A stretch of 64,000 nt of DNA from Apteryx mantelli. Lineage: Eukaryota; Chordata; Aves; Apterygiformes; Apterygidae. Shown here in pieces: positions 34,201-44,600 of this stretch. Made by a program: the position numbers and the translations under genes. The DNA is taken from the NCBI RefSeq assembly GCF_036417845.1, contig NC_090013.1, forward strand, positions 1,183,001 to 1,247,000. The letters run 5' to 3'. The notes under the pieces are model-generated. The model was not told the origin of the DNA, ran no database searches, and saw only the letters and a list, made by a program, of their open reading frames with translations. Positions within the stretch are counted from its first letter, which is position 1. Each line of letters begins with the position of its first letter.

Positions 34201-34972
34201 AGTCGCTGTTAATATCAGCATCCGCTTCCCAGAGCTGCTCACTTGACTGCTTTTGGTGCCAAAGCAGGAGGCCACCGTGAGCGGGTTGGCAAGAATTGGA
34301 TTGATTATTTGCCGTGTTTGACGCACGTACGTAGGCAGAGCTTGGCCTGCGGTTGCCAGCATTCGAAAGGACCATCGAACTCCTGGGTTTGGTACTGCTG
34401 TGTCCTGGCCTGCTGAGTAGCGATGAAACTAAACTTCTTGAGAGGGTTTGCAGGTAGCTGGCATGTCCCTAGTGTGAATTCCTCAAGCGCGAGGATGTGA
34501 AGCTAGCAGCAACTCGAGACGGACTCGGCGACCAAATGTTTGTCTTCTCTTGCAGGGTGAGAATCCCTTCACAGATGACCCAGAAGAAAAAGAGGAGCAT
34601 GAGGAAGGAGAAGGGGGAGCCAGTGGAAATGCGGAGGAAGGTACAGCTGAAGGGGCCGATGAAAACAAGGATGACGAAGAAAATCAAGAGGAAGAAAACC
34701 TGGATGATGAAAACAAGGATCGTGAAGAGAACCCAGAAGCGGAAGGAGCTGAAAATGAGGGGGAGCAAGAGGAGACAGGGACAGAGACAGAGGTAGAAGC
34801 ACAGCCAGAAGCACAAACACCAGCGGAGCTGGATGCAGAAGACACAGAGGAGCAGACTTCGCAAGATGCAGAGGAATCTCTCCCCGAGGAAGAGGAGCAG
34901 CAGCTGGTAGAAGGCGAAGAGGAAGAAAGCCAAGAAGCAGCTGCCGCACAAGAGGATGAGGAGGCCGAGTAA
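22217..34972 (+). CDS. AKAP8L: AKAP8L (HAP95/NAKAP95), A-kinase anchor protein 8-like, complete
   Basis: Thirteen exons give 657 residues; human is about 646. AKAP8L is a nuclear-matrix and RNA-associated paralogue of AKAP95, reported to act with RNA helicase A (DHX9) and in chromatin events. Visible parts: a Tyr/Gly-rich N-terminus, a [23 protein letters not shown] region, an arginine/glycine-rich segment, basic KKRK (about 270), an acidic stretch, a [11 protein letters not shown] helix, zinc finger 1 (C366, C369, H382, H388), zinc finger 2 (C459, C462, H476, H482) and an acidic Glu-rich tail after GENPFTD. These match mammalian AKAP8L closely and include the GALTIQEE-type exon specific to this paralogue. 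A human N-terminal segment between MSYTG and YGTWNSG was not found here. Exon 2 uses a GC donor. Confidence 0.95.
22247..22257 (+). promoter_or_regulatory. AKAP8L: YY1-type motif AAGATGGCGGC in AKAP8L intron 1
   Basis: Exact match to the AANATGGCGGC consensus 18 nt after exon 1. YY1 sites just downstream of transcription starts are common in CpG-island promoters. Function here is inferred. Confidence 0.5.
24425..24457 (+). CDS. AKAP8L: AKAP8L exon 2, with GC splice donor
   Basis: Acceptor ttctag ends at 24424 after a T-rich tract; 33 bp, phase 1/1, encoding [11 protein letters not shown]. The only donor that keeps frame with the next exon is GCAAGT at 24458 (gag|gcaagt). The nearby GT at 24462 would give the wrong phase. 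The peptide is a close match to the WNSGTNRG segment of human AKAP8L. Confidence 0.88.
25111..25351 (+). CDS. AKAP8L: AKAP8L exon 3, YG-rich and coiled INQRLD-type segment
   Basis: Acceptor cattccag, donor gtgagt at 25352; 241 bp, phase 1 to 2. It encodes [32 protein letters not shown] and [18 protein letters not shown], then [11 protein letters not shown]. The MNQRLDM core is shared with AKAP8. Confidence 0.93.
27707..28175 (+). CDS. AKAP8L: AKAP8L exon 4, [14 protein letters not shown] and RG-rich region
   Basis: Acceptor cttgcag ends at 27706; donor gtaagt starts at 28176; 469 bp, phase 2 to 0. It encodes [33 protein letters not shown], an NR/GR-rich stretch, [18 protein letters not shown] and a Met/Gly/Arg-rich end [17 protein letters not shown]. 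Confidence 0.93.
28627..28750 (+). CDS. AKAP8L: AKAP8L exon 5, lysine-rich; tandem acceptor
   Basis: Donor gtaagc at 28751; 124 bp, phase 0 to 1. The acceptor is tcgcag|ctgcag|aag: a start at 28627 adds Leu-Gln, a start at 28633 begins [15 protein letters not shown], and both keep frame. The segment then reads [22 protein letters not shown], matching mammalian AKAP8L. Confidence 0.88.
28922..28977 (+). CDS. AKAP8L: AKAP8L exon 6, acidic
   Basis: Acceptor ctttcag ends at 28921; donor gtaagt at 28978; 56 bp, phase 1 to 0. It encodes [19 protein letters not shown], equivalent to the EGTEGE segment of human AKAP8L. Confidence 0.88.
29535..29571 (+). CDS. AKAP8L: AKAP8L exon 7, acidic
   Basis: Acceptor cgtttcag ends at 29534; donor gtgagt at 29572; 37 bp, phase 0 to 1, encoding [12 protein letters not shown]. 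Small but with strong splice sites and matching phase on both sides. Confidence 0.82.
31035..31143 (+). CDS. AKAP8L: AKAP8L exon 8, basic helix before finger 1
   Basis: Acceptor cacttag, donor gtaatg at 31144; 109 bp, phase 1 to 2. It encodes [16 protein letters not shown], then [16 protein letters not shown] and RMVER. The GALTxQ opening is typical of AKAP8L rather than AKAP8. Confidence 0.92.
31576..31717 (+). CDS. AKAP8L: AKAP8L exon 9, AKAP95-type zinc finger 1
   Basis: Acceptor cgacag, donor gtgggc at 31718; 142 bp, phase 2 to 0. It encodes [17 protein letters not shown] with the C-X2-C-X12-H-X5-H pattern, then [17 protein letters not shown]. The same length as AKAP8 exon 10. Confidence 0.95.
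32204..32309 (+). CDS. AKAP8L: AKAP8L exon 10, inter-finger helix
   Basis: Acceptor ccacgcag ends at 32203; donor gtaaga at 32310; 106 bp, phase 0 to 1. It encodes [17 protein letters not shown] and [12 protein letters not shown], a charged helical linker between the two fingers. Confidence 0.92.
32850..32980 (+). CDS. AKAP8L: AKAP8L exon 11, zinc finger 2
   Basis: Acceptor cttttcag ends at 32849; donor gtgagt at 32981; 131 bp, phase 1 to 0. It encodes [34 protein letters not shown] and NHNRR, the second C2H2 finger. Confidence 0.95.
33809..33904 (+). CDS. AKAP8L: AKAP8L exon 12, conserved basic helix
   Basis: Acceptor cgtatag ends at 33808; donor gtaggt at 33905; 96 bp, phase 0. It encodes [19 protein letters not shown] and [12 protein letters not shown]. 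The exon has the same length as AKAP8 exon 13. Confidence 0.94.
34556..34972 (+). CDS. AKAP8L: AKAP8L terminal exon, acidic tail
   Basis: Acceptor tcttgcag ends at 34555; stop taa at 34970-34972. It starts [18 protein letters not shown] and continues as a Glu/Asp/Gln/Ala-rich low-complexity tail ending EEAAAAQ-like EDEEAE. An acidic tail at this point is normal in AKAP8L, but the Pro-rich stretch of mammalian AKAP8L is not visible. Confidence 0.94.
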   Translation, partial: GENPFTDDPEEKEEHEEGEGGASGNAEEGTAEGADENKDDEENQEEENLDDENKDREENPEAEGAENEGEQEETGTETEVEAQPEAQTPAELDAEDTEEQTSQDAEESLPEEEEQQLVEGEEEESQEAAAAQEDEEAE

Positions 34973-35283
34973 ACTCTGGGGAAGTTGATGTGTATAAGAC
35001 CTGACATCCATATTTTGGTTTTTGTTTTGTTTTTTAACATAACTGTACCTGTGAATTTCATAGCACATGTTTTGGGTTATCATTCTACTAAACTCACGTA
35101 GGCAGCGGAAGCCTTTACTGTAAAGTGATTTTTGGAAAATAGATTTTTTTTTTTAAACACACCAAATCTTCATTTTTTAGTAGCTAGGTTTTGTGCGGTC
35201 TCTGTTTTTTTTAGATGGCTTTGTACTAGGAGAATTTCCTTTCGAGCATGTGTACAAACCAGTGCTACATCACAATCTGGCAA

Positions 35284-35289
35284 ATTAAA
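35284..35289 (+). terminator. AKAP8L: Possible AKAP8L poly(A) signal (ATTAAA)
   Basis: ATTAAA about 310 nt after the stop. The 3' untranslated sequence after 34972 is markedly A/T-rich compared with its surroundings and may extend to a weaker GATAAA near 35557. Which site is used cannot be decided here. Confidence 0.4.
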
Positions 35290-35589
35290 CCTCACCTCTT
35301 CCCCGTGAAACTTTTATATATTTAACAAAGATGTGGTTTGTCCCCTTAGCCTGTTTGTCTGGAAACATTCGGAGTTCAGTTCTGGGGTTTTAACTTCTGC
35401 AGTGTTCGCTGTAAGGTTCTGCCTAATTTCCATGTGCCTGTACTGCTCCTCCCCATGTTTCGCTCTTTCGTTTACCGCGGAGCAAAACTAAGTGGTGTCA
35501 ACGTTGTGTTGTTTGTAAAATGCTTTCATTCAAAGGTGAATGTTTTGGTGGGCGGAGATAAAGGACTACCTTGAGCTTACCCATGCCTG

Positions 35590-38500
35590 CGCCTTAATTT
35601 CTGAAAGCGGAGGTGAGTAGCAAGTGGCCTGGGAAAGGCTTGTAAAAGGCGGAAGCTTAGGACCGACGTAGGAATGCTGCATTTCCACGCTGCGGTTCAT
35701 TTTTTGGGGGGTTCAGCTCAGCTTTCCCTTCTTCAGCGCTGCAGTTCTTCACCCTGTAGACGAAGCTAATTTACTCTCCTGCGAATTAACAGTTAAAGCT
35801 GTCATCGGCTAAGCATCACCTGAAGTACGGACTCGTTCTTGAGGGAGAGGTAGAAAGTTTGTTTCTGTGACGCTTCAGGGCTTACTCCAGCAAAGCGGCC
35901 GTAAGCTTTCCTGCCGGAGGGGTTTGCAGGGCTTGATGCCTGCCAGACGAGGACGCTGTTTGCACGGCAATGCACACGCGTAGCGTTGAGTCACGGGAGC
36001 TTCCTCCACCTCCTCTAACTTTGCGTAAACTGTTGGCACAGGAGAAGTTCCCCAGAGTGGGGGAGTGAGCGAGCTGGAAGTTTCGGAGTGAAGACAAAGT
36101 GCCGAGACCGCTTCTGCGCTCAAACCCTTTCCTCCAGTGAGGATCCCCGGCGGCAGGGACCACTGGGATGCTTCAGGCGTGTGCCGATGGAGTCGGATAC
36201 GGGCTTGGGAGGAGATGGAAGAGACGAGTTCCTGCGAGCCTTTAGACTGCGCTGTGCTGGGAGGACTTTGTGCAACCAAAGAGGTCAAGCTCAGGTCCCG
36301 AACTGCAGACTGGCCGGGGGCAGGTTCCCGAGCGGTGAACCCCTTTGCTGCAGGTGGCATCTCAAACGTCCACCATTTGCGTGGTTTTAATCGGGATCAG
36401 GCCGGTCTGGCAAGGTACGCCGGTCTCCGAATCCCCCCTTCGGCTTGCGGTAGGGCTTGGAGCGACGTAGTTGATGCTGAATGCTCTTAACGTGCTGCTG
36501 CGTACCGTGGGAACGAAGTGGGCGCCTCAAGGTGAGACGGTAGCTGAGCTTGGAAGCCGTTAGCATCACTTCAGGGTGACCAGAGGAGTAACCGAAGGCT
36601 GCAGAAGACAAGACGGGGAGTGCAAGAAAAGCAAACTGCCTCGGAAAGGTAGGCCGTAAGGAATTTGGGGCTGTGAAGGCAGATGGACATTCAGCTAGCC
36701 ATCGTTATCGGATTACATCTAGGCTATGCCAAGAGGCTTGATTCCGTGGCATCCTTTTACGGCTGCTGGCTTTTATTCCTTGCTCTGTGGAGCTCTGCTG
36801 TGATTTCCAGGCTTCTTCCTGCTTTTCTCTCCACAGAAACTCTCGAGATTTGATTAGCCGTAAGGTGCGGATGCCATCGCATCCTGATGAAAACAATTGG
36901 ACTTGGCTTTTGTTAAGTGCTGCTGAAGGAACCGGCCCGTGCTCTGCTTGCGTTTTCCTGCATTCGAAGACTGGCGTCGTAATCACGATGGGCTTTCAGA
37001 AAGCGATATAAGGAAATACCTCGATTTAAGGTTTGCTTAAGAGCACTGAGACTTCCTAACCTGGGCGGGCTGCCTGTGACTTTAATCAGGGTGCTCGAAA
37101 CCCTGTGTTAAGCGGTGAGATCTCCAAGAACCAGCCGTTCTTTAAGAAAAAGGGGGGGGAAAAAAAGGTTTATACGCTAGTGAACATAGTTGTGCCCTGT
37201 CTCCTATCTCCCTTCTACTTGCAGCCTGCGCTCCCCCCTCTACTTTCCCCCTTTTCGGTGTCTCCGCTCCTCTAACCCACTGTTGTGCTGGCTGAGAACT
37301 TGATTTCAAGATCCAGGGGCGTAGGATGCGCGTTAGACGCACTGCTTCCCCGTCCGTTGCTTTGGGAGGAGACTCTTCGCCTCCCCGGCAAGCTGGGGCA
37401 GCGGCACTGCTGCAGCTCGTCCCGTTCATCCCTTTGCTCCGTAGGAAAGGAGCAGCCGGGTGCGCGCGCGACAAACAACCCCAGCTAAGGGCAGGAAAGG
37501 AGCCGCTTATGACTCGATCGCGCTCAGTTTGCAGATGGAAGAGCCCCGATGGCTCGCTCCAGGAGCGCCGGGCGTCTTTCTGTAGGACCTTTCCTAGCAG
37601 GGAGCAGTAAGTGGGGTCCTGTGCTGCTTGCTGCACTTTTCCCCCTTTTATCCATTTTTTTTTTTAGCCTGTGTATCGGCAAGGCGGGGAGGGACAGGGC
37701 TGCGTATCTGCAGTCGGCATGAAAGAGCAGCTCGATTAGCAATTAACTTTTCCTTCTTGTGCTGCCGGGCCATCGCGTCGCCCAGGCTTGAACGGGAAAC
37801 ACCTCGGCTCTTCTCTCGCCCCAGGAGACGAGCATCCCTCCTGGCACCGTCTCCTGCTGCTCCTGCGTGTCCGTGCAGCAGCAGCTTTCCCGTTCCTGCC
37901 GGCATTAAATTCCGAACCGCTATCGCTGAGTATGCTGATGTAAAGAAAACATCCGGGCTCTTTAGGAGACAGAGAGGCCGGTAGCAGTTACGAGACACAT
38001 CCCGAATTGCACACGGATAATAAATGTACTTGCATATGACCGAGAGATCCATTCGTGGTCTTCTAGCTTGTGTGGGCAATCGTGAAGTCCAGGTGCTCCT
38101 GCTTGAGTTCATGGTCCTGGAGGACAAAAGTAGTACAGTAATATATGTAACTTTAGCAGAAGCAACTCAAATGGGAGCTGACAACTACCGAAGCAGACGG
38201 TGGACCAGCGCTAGCCGAGAGCGGAACCCAGCTTCCAGTTGCGGAGGTGCCGTTTATCCATCCCGCCAACGCCTTTTTGGTTGATGAATGGATGTATGGG
38301 GCTTTCGGACGCTCTTCCGCGCTGTCCCGCCAACCTTTCTACACACTGTGGGCCAGATGGTTGCACACCGCCGCTCCGCCCGGACTCCGCTCCCTCTTCG
38401 AACAAGGGGCTGACCCGATGCCGAGGAGCGAATCCATCTCGGGAAGCAGCTGGCCCGCGAGGAGCTGCCGTCGGTTTTGCAATATTGCTGAAGCCCGTGG

Positions 38501-40630
38501 AGCCGTTGGGAGCGTTTAAGCGACGTCTGCAGCGCGCGCAGGTCCTTAGGCGCTAAATATTGCGGTGTTTTTTCCGTTCTGACTCAACATCCTTGAATCA
38601 AGCGCACATTTTTGTGTGTACAGCGTGTACCGCTTCGGGTAGGAAACGCTTAGTGCCTGCACGCACGGAGTTTGTTCACTCTGTGCTTTTCCAGGATGCA
38701 GGCAATAAACTTAATTTGCGTTTTGCAGGTTGTTCGAGGTCACGAAACCTTAAACCCCCTCGAGGACTGTCCTGAGCGGAGCAGGCTGGATCTCTGTGTG
38801 CCGTTGACCCGCAGGCTTATCCTGGCCCCTCGTCCCTAGGGATAACGCCGCGTACGGCAGACCCGGAGGTGGAGCGAACCGCCAGGAGCGGCTAATGCGG
38901 GTCAGCTAGTGCTAAAATTATTCTGCGCTGACTTTCCCCTGTAAATGTTTTACCCGAAAAAGGAAAACGGTGCCAAATAAGTGCTGCTTATTGCAGCTAT
39001 CCCTTCGTATTCCCTGAAGGAAAAATAATCCCTTGTGCCGGCAGCTCCTCCCATGCTCTCATTGCAAGCGGAGCAGGCTTTAGGAAATAGGGGCTGCGTG
39101 GATAAAAACCCCCAAAAAACAGAATTGCCGCGTGCGCCACCCAATCCTGCCTGATGACCTCCGTGCCTGGAGTCTCCTGCCTCCCCCTGCCTGTAGAGGG
39201 GCACGTTCGTGGGGCCTGAAAAGAAGGATCGGGAGAAGAGTGCAGGAATTTCGAAGCGGGGCATCGGAGGGGGGTTCGAAAGCAGCAGTGCGCAGCTCTG
39301 TTCCCCGGCGGGATTTCCTGAAGACGGACCCAGCCTCGGCACCACGCTTTCTTCCTGGCTCTCCGGCGCGGCTGAGATGGGGAGCGCCTCTCCCAGGCGA
39401 ATTTTGGAGCGCGCTCTGCCTTGCGGCTTGGCGGAGCAGCTATCTAATAACTCGCCGGTCACCGGGAACGGGGATGAAGGTCTTGCAGGGCTTTTGGTGG
39501 CGTTGGATAGACATCCCGATAACGCCAGCGCTCGTTTGACTCGTTAGTCCGAACATGAAGCTGTCGGCAGATCCGTGCGCGTTTGCTTCCGTTGGTTTCG
39601 AATGAGAATCATGTGAGCAAGGCTTTAATCGGTATCATATCGAGGATTTTTCCCAAGGAAACGTCCCCCCCAGAGCATGTTTCGGAGTTTGAATGTTTCC
39701 AGGCTAGAAATCCGTATGCGCATAGTCCTTTCTCAAGGTGCTTAATTGCAGGATCTGGTGAGTCTCTCATCAGGGCGTGCGGCTGAAATGGCCGCGCGCT
39801 GTTCCCGCAGCTCTTAAACCCTCCTGGTTTGCATCTATAATCGGGAAAATTTCCAAACAGCAGGTGAAGCCGGGCCAGCGGAGACCGACGCGGTCCAACC
39901 CGTCTCCAAAACCGAGTGGTGATGCTCGTAGGAAACCCTCCCCAAGCTGTTGAGAGCTGTAAGTGGAAGCTATTTGCGCCGGGGATAGTTGTGGCTCCGC
40001 ACCTCCGAGGATTTTAGCGGCTCCCCGAGTCGCGGGTGCTGGAAGGCATCGGGATTTCTATCACATCTTTGACGAAGTGCGTTGAATTCGGCGCTGGCAA
40101 AAGTCCTCGCTCGCCCTCTTCTCTGTAGCACCTAGTTATCTGTCAATGCTGAGAAAATGATATAAGACAACGGGATCGGAGGGTGTTTTTTCTTGTTTTT
40201 CGTTTCTGGAAATGAGAATAACGCTGGTGATCCGTATTTCTTAATGCTGGTACAGCTGAGGGTCTAGCAGCTGGCATTGGTGCTTCTCCTAATGGCTTTT
40301 AATCTTTAACAGCTTCCGGAAAGCTCTACAGCTTACGTCCACAGAAAAAACGGGGCAGAGACTCAAGGTTTTTATTGCTCACGCGGTGCCGTGCTCGTAG
40401 CCCCTGTAGCCTGTCAACGCCAAGAGTAATTCGGCGCGAATCCACGGACGTGGCTGTGAGATCTCTCGAAAGCCGGAGTTTTCTGTGATTTCAGAGGCAG
40501 GTTGATACAGTCGGAGCCTGTTGTACGGAGGCAGCTGCTGCCTGAAATACCACCGTACTGGTTTCCCACACCCATCGAGCAACAGCTTTAATCCGTTAAG
40601 TTTCAGAGCATCTAAGAGCACTGGCTCACC
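35590..40630. other. Intergenic DNA between AKAP8L and AKAP8, no recognised gene
   Basis: About 5 kb without a convincing coding exon, RNA gene or intact mobile element. The open frames present on either strand lack splice support and known motifs. Part of the sequence is probably old repeat, but no family can be named with confidence. Confidence 0.5.
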
Positions 40631-41170
40631 GGGGGGGGGGGGGGGTCAGGGCAGGGGTCAAAGGTCAGGGCGGGGTCAAGGGTAGGCAAAGACCTGGTGT
40701 CAAGGCTGGGGCCTGCTCTGTGCCACCGGGGGGGGGGGGGGGTGAGGGGTCAGGGCCAGGCCCGGAGTCACTTCTGGGGCCCCTAGTTGGGGAGAGGAGG
40801 GGTCAGAGGTGAGGGGTCGAGGGTCAGCACTGGGGTCAAGGGTCAAGACTGGGCAAAGACCCAGTGTCAAGGCTGGGGCTCACTCTGTGCCACGGGGGTC
40901 AGGGGTCGTGGCTGGCCCCATGGTCACGGCTGGGGCCCCTATTTGAGGAGAGGAGGGGGTCAGAGGCTAGGGGTCAAGGCTGGGGTCAAGGGTCAAGGCT
41001 GGGGTCAAGGGCAGGCAAGGACCCAATGTCAAGGCTGGGGCCTGCTCTGTGCCACCGGGGGGGGGGGGCGTGGGGGTCAGGGGTGAGGGGTCACGGCCGG
41101 GCCCAAAGCCATGAGTGAGGCCCCTATTTGGGGACAGGAGGGGTCAGAGGTCAGGGCGGGGGGCGGGGGT
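40631..41170. repeat. GGGTCA-rich tandem repeat, units about 156-185 bp
   Basis: The phrases cccctatttgggg-aggagggGTCAgagg and gtgtcaaggctggggc-ctctgtgccac recur; the cccct(a) point lies at about 40780, 40936 and 41121. Poly-G runs at 40631-40645, about 40729-40742 and 41057-41069 punctuate the units. Many copies of GGGTCA and AGGTCA occur, including spaced pairs at 40655-40667 and 41141-41153. It ends just upstream of the AKAP8 promoter. Confidence 0.85.
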
Positions 41171-41199
41171 CAGGAGCCCCGCAGAGCCCCCCCCGCCCC

Positions 41200-41617
41200 G
41201 CCCCCCACACAATGCACCGGCGAGCCCCCACGATGGCGGACCCGCGCCCCCCGCTGCCGCCCAATCAGCGCGGGGCGCGGCCGTGATTGACAGGCGAGAG
41301 CGCGGGAGCCGGCCCATGGGAGGGCGGTAGGTTGCCACGGGCGAAAGCGCCTCCGCCAATGGGATCGGGGGAGTCGACGCTGGGCGGGGAGGGAGGGGGG
41401 ACGCTCTGTCCAATGAGAGCAAGGGAGGGGGTCGCGCCTCTGGGTGAGTGCGGCCAACGGCAGGCGCGGAGGGCGGGGCTTTGGAGAGCGTCCAATAGGG
41501 GGCTTCGTGGGCGGATCCCTGCGGCGGGAGGTCCCAATGGGCGGTGGGTCCCGCGCGCCTGCGCACTGAGCGCCCAAGCGAGCAGTGCGGCGCCGTTCGC
41601 CGGAGGCGGAGGGAGAC
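41200..41617 (+). promoter_or_regulatory. AKAP8: AKAP8 promoter / CpG island with five CCAAT boxes
   Basis: CCAAT on the + strand starts at 41261, 41356, 41410, 41492 and 41534, in GC-rich, TATA-less sequence that runs into the start codon; two inverted copies lie in the first intron at 41801 and 41842. The arrangement parallels the AKAP8L promoter. Start codon context is ggagacATGg. Confidence 0.72.
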
Positions 41618-41636
41618 ATGGATCAGGGATACGGCG
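41618..41636 (+). CDS. AKAP8: AKAP8 exon 1 (coding part)
   Basis: ATG GAT CAG GGA TAC GGC G, then donor gtaggt; 19 coding bases, phase 1. It encodes MDQGYG, identical to the human AKAP8 start. Confidence 0.92.
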
Positions 41637-44600
41637 GTAGGTGCGGGGCGGCGCCGGGGCCCGGCTGGGCCCGTTCGGGCGGCGACTCCGTCGCTCCCCG
41701 CGTCCTCACCGCGGCCGGTGTCGCCGCTCCCCGTGAGGGGGGGGATCAACCTCCTGCGGGAGGCGTTGGGCCCGCCTCCCGTGTGGAGGCGGCGCCGCTG
41801 ATTGGCGAGGCGGCGCGTCCCTCAGCGGAGACGCGCCGCGGATTGGTCAGGGCGGGCGGTGCGCGGGGTGGGGGAGGGGCGGCCGCTGGCCGTTCCCCGC
41901 TGTGTGCGGCGACCGGAGCGGGGGGGGGAGGGAGAAGGGAGGGTGAAGCGGGGGGGGGGGACGTGGGGAGAGGGGGGAGAAGGGTCCGGCCCCACCTCCC
42001 CTCTCCCCCCCCCATCGGGGAGGGGGCGGAAATGGAGCCGGTCCCATTTCTGAAGACGACACAAAATGGCGGCCGCGCGGGCCCCTCCCCCTCAGCGCCG
42101 CTCCGGCCCCGCCGCTCTCCCCCGACCCTCCCGTGGGGGGGGGGCACCGGGCGGGCCTCGCCCGCCCCTTCCTGAGGGAGAAGCCCCCCCCGGCTGCCTC
42201 CAGCCGCTCCCCGGGGCCGGGTAGCGCCGTCCTGAGGGAGGGGGGCCGCTGCCGGCCCCGCTGCTTTGCCCTGAGCCCGGGGGAACGTGAAGCAGCGAGT
42301 GAAAACGCCGTTCAGAGGACCCAAAAGCCCTGGAAACCCCCCCAAAAACTCGTCAGGATCTGGGGGACAGCGCTTCTAGCTGCGCGCGTCTAACGGATCG
42401 AAGCGCCGCGGCAGTAAACACGCCGCAGCGTCTATTCTGCGAATATCTTCCCCTTTACACGCTCTTCGGATGCACAGATCGATTTAAACAGCTATTTCTA
42501 TACCAGCTAAGCTGCTTTTCCACCATAGCCCCTGGCGTAAAGGTGCAAAATGAAGAGAAAAGGAGTCGATGAGCCCCCCTGAAAAGCCGGTGACTTCAGA
42601 AACGGTGGGAAAAGTGCTGTTTTCCGCCAGATTAGCGGAGCGTCGCATGCTCGTTATGAAGCATCGCCGTTCTGCGCTGGCGACCCGCGGGGGAAAACGT
42701 TGTTCTCCACTGAAGCAGCAAACATTGGGGTCGCGTTGGTTGTTTTGATGCCTGCTTTGCTCTTCCGGCCTCCGCCTTAGCGTCCAGGCAGCTAAGCTCG
42801 CAGAACCGAAAGCACAGTGTCAAAATAGAAATGCCTTCGTCCCTGTCTGAGTTTGACAGCTTGATTATCTCACCGGTTGTTTAAAAGTCCTTTATCTGAG
42901 TTCGTTTAGATGCCAGCCAGTCCACCGGTTTGGAAGGTGAGCGCTCCCGGATGCAAAAACCCCAGGCAACCCGGGAATCGGGCTGCCTGTTGCCCGTCTC
43001 CTCTCCCCCCTCACAGACGCACGCATGTTTGGAGCCCTCGTTCCGCCTTTATTTCAAACTTGGCTTCCGCCGTTGCTCGCGTTCGAAGACGCGGCGGTCC
43101 CGTGAGGACGGTTTTTGCCTCGCTGTTCGAAACGTTTCTGTGGTTGCGTGGCGTAATTACAACTGCCGCGGAATTTTATAAATGATACAATATGCCTGTT
43201 CTGTGTTTATTTTATCAAGCTCCTCGTACCTAGTGCGTCGCTTGCTGCAAAAATCATACATAATACACGCAGACCTCTTGTTCATCTCGAAGGCAGACCT
43301 GTTGACGAGGTGCTCTTTCCCATTTTCTCCTTTCTCCGTCTGCCCCCAGCTTTGCGGCGTTCCGATGACATCTCTCTCATCATAAATGACGCCTTAAATG
43401 CTTTTGGACTGTTTTACCAGTTTTTCCGGCGTAACCATCGCACCAGCCGGAGCTCTCAAGTTGGCGTCAGGATTAAAGACGCGCAAAACGCATTCATTTT
43501 GCATCTCTCTCTGGAGAGAGGGATTTGTCCTGGGTGGCTGCAGCCCACCTGCTGCGAATCCAAAATGCCAAAAGGATCTTTGGGCCAAGAATATGGTGGT
43601 TTGGCTCCTGAATGCCTGTGATATGTTTATTAGCCAAGATGAAGTGTAGATATCTGCTTCTGGGCTAGTCACCTGCTCTTCTTTATAGCAAAACAGGCGC
43701 TTCTAGGGTGCATTTAATCTCCTCTTAAGGTAGATGCCTTAAATAGGACGGTGAGTCACGGTCGAGAAGTGTCGGTGTCTCTCCGTTGACAGCAGAGCGA
43801 GTCTGGATGACTGGCTCAAAAGAGTTTGTGTTCAGCTGTGTGAAAGTTACTCTAGAGACTTCTTTTGCCTGCTTCTGGCTCCCTGAAGTTAATTAGCTGT
43901 CTAAAAAAGGCCCAAATCTTCCTTTTGGCTTGTAGAAATCATAATGTGTTAAAAAACACTAGGTACGTGGCAGCTTTTCCAGAAGTCTGACGCAAATGTC
44001 GGTATTCAGGTTATAAATTCATGATGTTTTTCTAGTTCTTGCACGTCCGCGTTTTCGCAAATAACCTTCAGGCGCGGGGACGTCAGCCTCTGCGTCCCCT
44101 CTCTTTATAATTCGTTACGCTTGCTTTACCCGGTGAGGCGTATTTTTGAGAGTTGTACGCTTCCAGCTGGACTTGGTTTTGAGAGAGAGCATCCTCTGCG
44201 ATCCAGCAAAAGGAGACCCCCGCGCAGCACGCGGTTTGTAGCTGCGATTTAAGCGCTTAGCGATTCCAGCAGAAGAGGAGCTTTGTTCTCCCCCCGGGGC
44301 AAAGTCTTTGTCAAAATCAGCGGGGCGACTTCGAACCAGCTCTGTGGAATTCCAGCTTTCAGAAATAATTTCCTGCTGTTCGTCCTGGGCCCCAACATCT
44401 TTATTATTATTATTTTATTTTTCCTGTGGGTGTTAAACTTCAGCCCCCGGCGTTTCAACCGCGCCGAACAAAGTGAACCTCTGCTGTTGCTCCGTGGTCT
44501 CTCGGTACGCGCTGTGCTTGCACCAGCGCACCGAGTAAAATGTTTCCCACGCTCTTTTTCCCCACTTCGGCCGCCTTTAGGGAGCGTTTTCGGGGAGGAT

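Noticed and set aside
34469-35083. Minus-strand frame encoding a hydrophobic, membrane-like protein
   Set aside because: It is the reverse complement of the Glu-rich AKAP8L terminal exon (GAA/GAG read as Phe/Leu/Ser); no promoter or family match.
37142-37636. 164-codon minus-strand frame in the AKAP8L-AKAP8 intergenic region
   Set aside because: No motif, no splice context and no sign of codon constraint.
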